A stretch of 64,000 bases of DNA from Vreelandella neptunia (GTDB taxonomy: Bacteria > Pseudomonadota > Gammaproteobacteria > Pseudomonadales > Halomonadaceae). The translations under genes were made by a program, and so were the position numbers. Positions within the stretch are counted from its first letter, which is position 1; the number at the start of each line of letters is the position of its first letter. Below the pieces are notes generated by a model. That model was not told the DNA's origin and did no database searches. It saw only the letters and a program-made list of their open reading frames with translations. The DNA lies in NCBI RefSeq assembly GCF_022489065.1, contig NZ_JAKVTW010000009.1:1-64000 (forward strand). Reading direction: 5' to 3'. Below are positions 55,101 through 64,000 of this stretch, one piece after another.

Positions 55101-55150
55101 CGCTACGATTTAAGCGCTATATTCACCCTGTTGTGAAGGAGTTTTGCGAC

Positions 55151-57262
55151 ATGAGCACCGCTGCCAAGGCTATGAAGACCTCTAATGATGTCCCGATGCA
55201 GGCGCCCTCGCGGGAGATTTGGGATGCTAAATATCGCCTTAAGGATCGTCATAGCCAACCCGTCGATCAGGACGTCGGTGCTTCGTTTGAACGTGTCGCA
55301 CGCGCGCTCGCAGCGGTGGAGGGTGACAAAGCCGAAGAGTGGCTACCAAAGTTTCGCTGGGCGCTGGAAAATGGCGCTATTCCTGCTGGTCGTATTCTCT
55401 CCAACGCGGGAGCTGAGGCTTATAAGCCAGCGGTGAGCCTCATTAACTGCACCGTCTCGCGCACGATTCGCGACTCCATGCGCGATATTCTCGACTCAGT
55501 GGTCGATGCGGGCATGACGCTGAAATCCGGCGCTGGCATCGGCTATGACTTCTCGACGCTACGCCACAAAGGCGCGTTCGTCTTCGGCGCTGGCGCTGGC
55601 ACCAATGGCCCGCTGGCGTTTATGGATATCTACGACAAGATGTGTTTCACCGTGGCCTCTGCCGGTGGCCGCCGTGGCGCCCAAATGGGTACCTTCGATG
55701 TGGGCCACCCGGATGTGCGTGAATTTATCCAGGCTAAGCGCGAAGCGGGGCGCCTGCGTCAGTTTAACCTTAGCCTGCTGATCACCGATGAGTTCATGGA
55801 AGCGGTCAAGAACAATACCGACTGGCCGCTGGCCTTTCCGCTCCACCCGGGTGAAAAAGACGACGTTAAGCCGGAAGATCTACTCTACCGCGACTGGCCG
55901 GTAGTCGAAGAGGGTTACACGGTGGATGCCGAAGGCCGCGTCGCCTGTCGCATCGTTGAAGTGATCAAGGCGCGGGAGTTGTGGGACACCATTATGTCCT
56001 CCACCTACGACTATGCCGAGCCGGGCTTTATTCTGATCGATCAGGTTAACCGCATGAACAATAACTGGTTCTGCGAAGATATCCGTGCCACCAACCCCTG
56101 TGGCGAGCAGCCGCTGCCGCCGGAAGGCGCCTGCCTGCTGGGGTCTGTCAACCTAACCAAGTTTGTGATTGACCCCTTCGGCACCGAGCCGCGCTTTGAC
56201 TGGGAGCGCTACCGTAAAGTGGTGGCGATCTTTACCCGCATGCTCGACAACGTGGTCGAGATTGCCGGTTTGCCGCTGCCTCAGCAACAGCGCGAAATCG
56301 AAGCTAAGCGCCGCCACGGCATGGGTTTTTTGGGTCTGGGGTCAACGCTCACCATGCTCAAAATCCCCTACGGCTCCAAGCAGTCGCTGGTGTTCACCGA
56401 TGAAGTCAGCCGTCATTTAGCTATTGAGGGCTGGAAGCAGGCGCTGGAGCTCTCCCAAGAGAAAGGCATGGCGCCAGTGCTTGAGCAGGAGCACACCATT
56501 ACCCCTAAAATGCTGCGTGAACGCCCACAGCTGGCCAAAGATGGCTACGAAGTGGGCGATCAAGTGCCTGGGCGCATTCTGCACGCCCGTTACAGCCAAT
56601 ATATGGCCCAAGTGGCCGAGCTTGAGCCAGAGCTTGTAGCGCAACTGGCCGAGCATGGTGCGCGCTTTACCCACCACAGCTCGATCGCACCAACTGGCAC
56701 TATCAGCCTGTCGATGGGTAACAACGCCTCTAACGGCATTGAACCTTCGTTCTCGCACCGCTACTTTCGCAATATTATCCAGTCGGGCAAAAAGACCAAA
56801 GAGCAGGTCGAGGTAGTCTCTTTTGAGTTAGCGGCGTACCGCCACTTTATCGCCGCCGACGCTGTGGACAGCGACCTACCGGATTACTTTGTGACCGCCG
56901 ATGCTATTTCACCGGAACAGCACGTGGCCGTTCAGGCGGCTGCCCAGCACTGGGTCGATTCGGCAATCTCGAAAACGGTCAATGTGCCCACCGATTTCCC
57001 CTTTGAGCAGTTTCAGGATCTCTATCTGCAGGCTTATGAAAGCCGCTTGAAAGGCTGCACGACCTTCCGCTTTAACCCGGAAGCCTTCCAGGGCGTACTG
57101 GTGCGCGAAGATGATCTTAAAAACACCACCTACGTCTTTGAGCTGGAAAATGGCGAAACCCTGGAACTGACCGGGGATGAGAAGGTGGTTTATGACGGCG
57201 AAGAGCACAACGCTGCCAACCTGTTTGATGGCTTGAAAGAAGGCACCTACGGCAAATGGTGA
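55151..57262 (+). CDS. nrdJ: adenosylcobalamin-dependent ribonucleotide reductase, large part (NrdJa)
   Basis: Class II ribonucleotide reductase that makes deoxyribonucleotides with adenosylcobalamin, so it works with or without oxygen. It has 703 residues. The active-site Asn/Cys/Glu sit in ATNPCGEQPLPPEGACLLGS (about 315-319), and APTGTISLSMGNNASNGIEP matches the family. The start at 55151 has AAGGAG nine bases upstream. The C-terminal cysteines needed for re-reduction are not on this chain but on the next gene product, as in the split NrdJab of Pseudomonas. Confidence 0.94.
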   Translation: MSTAAKAMKTSNDVPMQAPSREIWDAKYRLKDRHSQPVDQDVGASFERVARALAAVEGDKAEEWLPKFRWALENGAIPAGRILSNAGAEAYKPAVSLINCTVSRTIRDSMRDILDSVVDAGMTLKSGAGIGYDFSTLRHKGAFVFGAGAGTNGPLAFMDIYDKMCFTVASAGGRRGAQMGTFDVGHPDVREFIQAKREAGRLRQFNLSLLITDEFMEAVKNNTDWPLAFPLHPGEKDDVKPEDLLYRDWPVVEEGYTVDAEGRVACRIVEVIKARELWDTIMSSTYDYAEPGFILIDQVNRMNNNWFCEDIRATNPCGEQPLPPEGACLLGSVNLTKFVIDPFGTEPRFDWERYRKVVAIFTRMLDNVVEIAGLPLPQQQREIEAKRRHGMGFLGLGSTLTMLKIPYGSKQSLVFTDEVSRHLAIEGWKQALELSQEKGMAPVLEQEHTITPKMLRERPQLAKDGYEVGDQVPGRILHARYSQYMAQVAELEPELVAQLAEHGARFTHHSSIAPTGTISLSMGNNASNGIEPSFSHRYFRNIIQSGKKTKEQVEVVSFELAAYRHFIAADAVDSDLPDYFVTADAISPEQHVAVQAAAQHWVDSAISKTVNVPTDFPFEQFQDLYLQAYESRLKGCTTFRFNPEAFQGVLVREDDLKNTTYVFELENGETLELTGDEKVVYDGEEHNAANLFDGLKEGTYGKW

Positions 57263-57321
57263 TGCCGCGCTTAGCGCCACTATTCACTAACGCACACCTT
57301 TGCTAAACGGAGAGATATCCC

Positions 57322-58101
57322 ATGGCTGTTGAAATTACCTCCAAAATTGTCGGTTACCGTATCAAGCAGCAGGCACCGGCTGTACCTGCCCCTGAGCTAC
57401 AGGATGAAAACCCGCTGACGGTGCGCATTCCGTCACGCCCAGAAGGCACTCTGGAAGCCGTATCGGAGAAGATTTCGTACGTGGGGGCGGAAGGGCGCAA
57501 GAAAGTCTACCTGCTAGTGTCATTCATGCCGGTGGAAGGCGTGATTGGCGGCAAACGCGTTGTGATTGAGCGTCCGGTAGAATTCTTTTTCCCGTCAGGA
57601 CAGCTCTCCAGCGAGCACCAGTGGATCACCGCGACCATGCGCAGCCTCTCACTGGCCGCGCGAGGTGGTTACGTCACCCAGGCGGTGGCGGATCTGCGTA
57701 AGGTGGCGTGGGACAAAGGGCTGGTACGTTGTGGCATGAACCGCTGGAACAAGCCGATGTTCCACGATTCAGAAGTGGCGGCCATCGCCTGGTCTATCCA
57801 GCAGATTCTCTACCGCCGCGGCTTTCTGGATCGGGACGGTAATCAAGTGCCTGTGGAGCAGTTAGTCGAGCGCTACGCCCACCGCATGACCCACGGCCAT
57901 GCTTGGCAGCCTGATGAGGAAGCCACTGAGGTTGAAACGGGTGCAGTTGAGGCTATTGGCGGTGAGCATTCAGCGCCAAAAAAGCCTGAAAGCAGCGGCC
58001 CAGCCACGGTGGGTAACTGCCCCGAATGCCGCGGTGAGCTGATTATGATGGATGGCTGCCCTACCTGCTATGCAGGCTGTGGCTGGTCAAAATGTGGTTA
58101 G
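57322..58101 (+). CDS. ribonucleotide reductase small part NrdJb
   Basis: Companion of NrdJa, 259 residues, carrying the C-terminal part of a class II reductase. The end has paired cysteines (NCPECRGEL, then GCPTCYAGCGWSKCG) that serve as a zinc site and as the thiols that reduce the active site. GGAG precedes the ATG. It follows nrdJa after 59 bases and ends at a hairpin terminator. Confidence 0.9.
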   Translation: MAVEITSKIVGYRIKQQAPAVPAPELQDENPLTVRIPSRPEGTLEAVSEKISYVGAEGRKKVYLLVSFMPVEGVIGGKRVVIERPVEFFFPSGQLSSEHQWITATMRSLSLAARGGYVTQAVADLRKVAWDKGLVRCGMNRWNKPMFHDSEVAAIAWSIQQILYRRGFLDRDGNQVPVEQLVERYAHRMTHGHAWQPDEEATEVETGAVEAIGGEHSAPKKPESSGPATVGNCPECRGELIMMDGCPTCYAGCGWSKCG

Positions 58102-58125
58102 GTTGAGTTAAGGCTCTGTCTAAGT

Positions 58126-58159
58126 ATGGCCGTGTGCTTGATAGCACGCGGCCATTTTT
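58126..58159. terminator. terminator after nrdJb
   Basis: A 12-bp stem with one G-T pair (58126-58137 with 58144-58155) and a six-base loop is followed by a T run on the plus strand. It closes the nrdJab operon and abuts the stop of the convergent Crp/Fnr gene. Confidence 0.85.
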
Positions 58160-58901
58160 ATGCAGACTCGCCTAATAGAGGGCGGACGTTATCGGTGAGA
58201 TAGCAGTCGTCAAATTGCCCTTCGGCACTGAGCGCTTTTAAGTCCGGTATCGTCAGGTGATGGCGGTCTCGAAACACCAAGCCATTTTCGCTAAGTGCCG
58301 TAAAGGTACGGCTCACGTGTACCGGACTCAGCCCCAGCACATCGGCCAGCTGCTCCTGGGAGAGCGGTAGGCGGAATTGATTGGTAAGGTCCGGATTGGT
58401 TTGACGCAGTCGCAGATACATCTCGTAAAGAAAATGGGCCATTTTCTGACGGGCGCTACGTCTGGCCAAGGTGACCAACCGCTCGGTCATGAGCGCCTGC
58501 TGTCGGCTACCAATGGCAAACATTACCGAGGTAAGTGGCAGCGACTGGCGGAATATCTCGAGCATGCGTTTATGCGGAAAGTGGCATATCACTCCGTCAT
58601 CGATCATACGCACGTTCTCAAGGCGCTGTGAGAAGGCAAATTCGCGTAGTCCAATGATGTCACCTGGCAAAAATACTTCCAGAATTTGCCGATCACCGTT
58701 TTCCAGATGACGGTAGGAGTAGGCCCAGCCACTTTTTAGCGTGCAGAACTCATTGGCTGGAGCGCCCATTTCCCAAAGTAGCGTACCCGATTTTATATCG
58801 GATGGGCTCTCTTCCAGCGAAAGGAGTAGTTTTTTCTCATCCTCAGTCAGTGAGCAGTAGTGGCTGAAGTGTTTGATAATACAGCTTTTTTCTTCATTCA
58901 T
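58158..58901 (-). CDS. Crp/Fnr-family transcriptional regulator
   Basis: Regulator of 247 residues. A cyclic-nucleotide-type sensor domain (about 20-135) and a C-terminal winged helix with LPLSQEQLADVLGLSPVHVS as helix-turn-helix. Cysteines at 7 and 16 and two more inside the sensor domain do not match the FNR iron-sulfur spacing, so an FNR-type oxygen switch is not supported. The start at 58901 has AGAGGA seven bases upstream. It is convergent with nrdJab. Targets unknown. Confidence 0.88.
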   Translation of the reverse strand: MNEEKSCIIKHFSHYCSLTEDEKKLLLSLEESPSDIKSGTLLWEMGAPANEFCTLKSGWAYSYRHLENGDRQILEVFLPGDIIGLREFAFSQRLENVRMIDDGVICHFPHKRMLEIFRQSLPLTSVMFAIGSRQQALMTERLVTLARRSARQKMAHFLYEMYLRLRQTNPDLTNQFRLPLSQEQLADVLGLSPVHVSRTFTALSENGLVFRDRHHLTIPDLKALSAEGQFDDCYLTDNVRPLLGESA

Positions 58902-59060
58902 GATGTATTCCTCTAGCGAGGCTTGCATAAGACTGCTAATGATTATCTGGCCGGTACTATAAACAATCTGGCTGCGTGCTGCTTTGCCAAAAAGTATTAA
59001 CGAGTGTGATTAGTTCGGTTGAGGGTGAGCAACTGTGCCCACCCTTCGAACGAATAGGCA

Positions 59061-61907
<2,847 letters not shown>

Positions 61908-62111
61908 CAACACCTCGAATCGCGCGGCAAAAGCGTGATTATACGTTTGTCTGACCCCTCCCGGCAAAACCGCTTTAATAACCTGCGTCAACTCGCGACG
62001 TTTCCAGCGTCAGTTCAAACCGCTAGAATAGGGGGCTGTCTCAAGTCGTTACGCATATTCACCGCATGCTTATCCACCACATTTTTATTTTTCACCATAC
62101 GCTGGGGCATT

Positions 62112-63491
62112 ATGCGCAAGGTTTCCGCACTATTGCTGGCCTCTGAACGTCGAGCGATCAGCGGTCTGGCCGGACTTTATGCGTCTCGCATGCTGGGTCT
62201 ATTTATGGTGCTGCCCGTGTTGGCGCTGTATGCCGACACGCTGGATGGGGCCACGCCACTGCTGGTGGGCGTTGCGTTAGGTATCTATGGTTTAACCCAG
62301 GCAACGCTGCAAATTCCGTTTGGCTTACTCTCTGATCGTATTGGGCGTAAGCGGGTGATTGCCATGGGGCTGGTGATTTTTGCACTTGGCAGCGTCGTTG
62401 CCGCGCTCTCTGACAGCATTGCTGGAGTAATCGCTGGTCGAGCGTTACAGGGAGGCGGTGCGGTGGCGGCCGCTATCATGGCGCTGCTGGCGGATCAAAC
62501 CCGTGAGGAAATTCGCACCGTCGCGATGGCGACCATTGGGCTTTCGATTGGCGTATCGTTTGCCATCGCCATGGTGCTGGGGCCATGGCTGGCTGCTTGG
62601 GCGGGGCTAGCCGGGGTGTTCTGGTTTACTGCCCTACTGACGCTGGTAGGGTTGCTGGTACTATGGCGCTGGGTGCCTGCCGCGCCGCGGCGGCGTCGCC
62701 ACCGTGATGTGGGCATGGATCGTCAGCAGTTCAAAAGCGTGATCACCCGCCCCGATTTATGGCGGCTGGATCTGTCGATTTTTGCCCTGCACTTAGTGCT
62801 GATGGCGATATTTGTGGCGGTACCTTTTCGTTTGCTAAACGCAGGTGTGGCCATTGAGTATCATGGACTGGCGTATCTTGGCATTATGGCGCTATCGTTT
62901 GTGGCTATGGTGCCGCTGATTATTGTTGCCGAGAAGCAGCAGCGCATGCGGCTGATGTGCCTGATGGCGATTGGCTCTATTGTGATTAGTTTAGCGGGTC
63001 TGGGGCTACCATTATCGCCAGGTTATTGGCTGTTCGTTTGGCTGTTTGTGTTCTTCACAGGCTTTAACCTGTTGGAGGCGACACTGCCTTCCATGCTCAG
63101 TAAACTGGCCCCGGCGGGCGCGAAAGGTACCGCCATGGGGGTGTACTCCACCAGCCAATTTTTAGGGGCTTTTTTAGGCGGTACGCTGGGTGGTCTGTTG
63201 GCGCATTATGGCGGGCTCAACGCGGTCTTTATCGGCTGTGCCGTACTTGCGCTGTGCTGGTGGATTGCTATGTGGCGGATGCCCTCACCACCACCGCTCT
63301 CCAGTGAAGTAGTGGCACTGCACGAGACTCAGGCAGATGCGCTTGATCTATTAATGGAACATTTAGCCGATGTTGTCGGCGTCGAAGACGTAATGGTGGT
63401 GCCAGAAGAGCGTTTGGTCTATTTAAAAGTGAACCGCCAACAGCTTGATCAGGCAGCGTTGACGAGGCTAATGGCACCACCAAAATCTTAA
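62112..63491 (+). CDS. MFS transporter, YajR-like
   Basis: Major facilitator transporter of 459 residues with twelve hydrophobic segments. GLLSDRIGRKRVIAMGL is the loop 2-3 signature of the superfamily. After the last helix comes a small cytoplasmic domain (about 395-459; DVVGVEDVMVVPEERLVYLK) with a ferredoxin-like look, as in the YAM domain of E. coli YajR. Substrate unknown. The ATG at 62112 gives the natural N-terminus. It is divergent from uvrA and upstream of ssb. Confidence 0.88.
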   Translation: MRKVSALLLASERRAISGLAGLYASRMLGLFMVLPVLALYADTLDGATPLLVGVALGIYGLTQATLQIPFGLLSDRIGRKRVIAMGLVIFALGSVVAALSDSIAGVIAGRALQGGGAVAAAIMALLADQTREEIRTVAMATIGLSIGVSFAIAMVLGPWLAAWAGLAGVFWFTALLTLVGLLVLWRWVPAAPRRRRHRDVGMDRQQFKSVITRPDLWRLDLSIFALHLVLMAIFVAVPFRLLNAGVAIEYHGLAYLGIMALSFVAMVPLIIVAEKQQRMRLMCLMAIGSIVISLAGLGLPLSPGYWLFVWLFVFFTGFNLLEATLPSMLSKLAPAGAKGTAMGVYSTSQFLGAFLGGTLGGLLAHYGGLNAVFIGCAVLALCWWIAMWRMPSPPPLSSEVVALHETQADALDLLMEHLADVVGVEDVMVVPEERLVYLKVNRQQLDQAALTRLMAPPKS

Positions 63492-63561
63492 TCTAGCGAG
63501 GCCGTAACACGGGGCTTGGCTGGCAATTAATCCTATGTGACACCTATTAAAGGAGCGCCTT

Positions 63562-64000
63562 ATGGCTCGCGGCATTAACAAGGTCATTTTGATTGGCAAC
63601 CTCGGGCAGGATCCAGAGGTGCGTTTCACCCCCAGCGGCACCGCCGTGGCCAACCTAAACCTGGCGACGACTGATACCTGGATGGATCGCCAAAGCGGTC
63701 AGCGCCAAGAGCGTACCGAATGGCATCGCGTGGTGATGTTCAATAAAACCGCCGAAATCGCTCAGCAGTACCTGAAAAAAGGCTCCAAAGTCTATATTGA
63801 AGGGCGCTTGCAAACCCGTAAGTGGCAGGATCAGAACGGCCAGGATCGTTACTCGACAGAAATCGTCGCTAACGATATGCAGATGCTTGACGGACGTAGC
63901 GGTGACTTCCAGGGCGGTGGCGCTCCGCAAAATAATTATGACCAAAATTCTGCGCCTCAGCACGCTCCAGCGCAGAACTATCCTACTCAGAACAATCCTG
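63562..64000 (+). CDS. ssb: single-stranded DNA-binding protein (3' end cut by window)
   Basis: Single-stranded DNA-binding protein for replication and repair. The first 146 residues are visible: the OB fold begins [20 protein letters not shown], with [20 protein letters not shown] further on. A Gln/Asn/Pro-rich linker starts at about residue 115. The acidic C-terminal tip lies beyond the window. AAGGAG precedes the ATG. Confidence 0.97.
   Translation, partial: MARGINKVILIGNLGQDPEVRFTPSGTAVANLNLATTDTWMDRQSGQRQERTEWHRVVMFNKTAEIAQQYLKKGSKVYIEGRLQTRKWQDQNGQDRYSTEIVANDMQMLDGRSGDFQGGGAPQNNYDQNSAPQHAPAQNYPTQNNP

Noticed and set aside
54936..55150. Cobalamin riboswitch in front of the B12-dependent reductase
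   Set aside because: The leader after the -10 box is only about 50 bases and shows no B12-box-like sequence; the AT-rich boxes fit NrdR instead.
59018..59053. AGGGTG...CACCCT inverted repeat downstream of uvrA
   Set aside because: Only six base pairs with a long loop and no T tract on the relevant strand; too weak to call a terminator.
61908..62111. SOS (LexA) box between uvrA and the MFS gene, or before ssb
   Set aside because: No CTGT-N8-ACAG match is visible in the gap or just before ssb.

Overview
This window is almost entirely a large flagellar and chemotaxis supercluster from a gammaproteobacterium. The gene order, the pairing of an enteric-type FlhDC master regulator with a FlhF GTPase, and the split class II ribonucleotide reductase (NrdJa/NrdJb) suggest a member of the Halomonadaceae (Halomonas-like). 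That assignment is an inference; there is no rRNA in the window. Coding density is high, with many ATGA/GTGA/TTGA stop-start overlaps.

Layout. 1-2.4 kb (minus): an SDR oxidoreductase, then flgN, flgM, flgA. 2.6-13.3 kb (plus): flgBCDEFGHIJ (rod, hook, rings) and flgKL (hook-filament junction), with flgKL behind its own sigma-28 promoter and a strong hairpin terminator. 13.3-24.7 kb (minus): fliFGHIJKLMNOPQR in one direction (MS-ring, switch, export ATPase complex, export gate). 24.9-31.2 kb: fliE, flaG (minus, sigma-28 promoter), a YcgR/PilZ protein fused to a degenerate HD-GYP domain, fliS-fliT (sigma-28 promoter), a second FliK-like protein with a FlhB-tail paralogue, and flhDC. 31.4-43.4 kb: motAB-cheAW, a PAS-containing receptor, cheR, a tiny ORF joining cheR to cheB, cheB, a second receptor, cheY, cheZ. 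43.5-52.3 kb: flhBA, a long flhF, an unknown 188-residue gene in the position where flhG is normally found, flhE, fliA and a second stator pair. 52.3-54.3 kb: a phytochrome-like diguanylate cyclase. 54.3-64 kb: non-flagellar genes (an exported unknown protein, nrdJa-nrdJb, a Crp/Fnr regulator, uvrA, a YajR-like MFS transporter, and ssb cut by the window end).

How it works together. FlhDC would switch on the basal-body and export operons. FlgM would hold FliA until the hook is complete. FliA would then fire the late promoters; four sites matching TAAAGTTT-N11-GCCGATAA are readable, in front of flgMN, flgKL, flaG and fliST. The chemotaxis set is of enteric type (CheA, W, R, B, Y, Z). Two c-di-GMP proteins lie within or beside the cluster: the PilZ/HD-GYP protein and the diguanylate cyclase. 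Flagellin (fliC) and the cap (fliD) are not in the window.

Most interesting points: FlhF with a C-terminal extension of about 350 residues next to an unknown protein in the flhG slot; a 32-codon ORF overlapping both cheR and cheB; the PilZ/HD-GYP fusion with lost metal ligands; a phytochrome-like cyclase that appears unable to bind bilin; and a FliK-like/FlhB-tail gene pair beside fliST.
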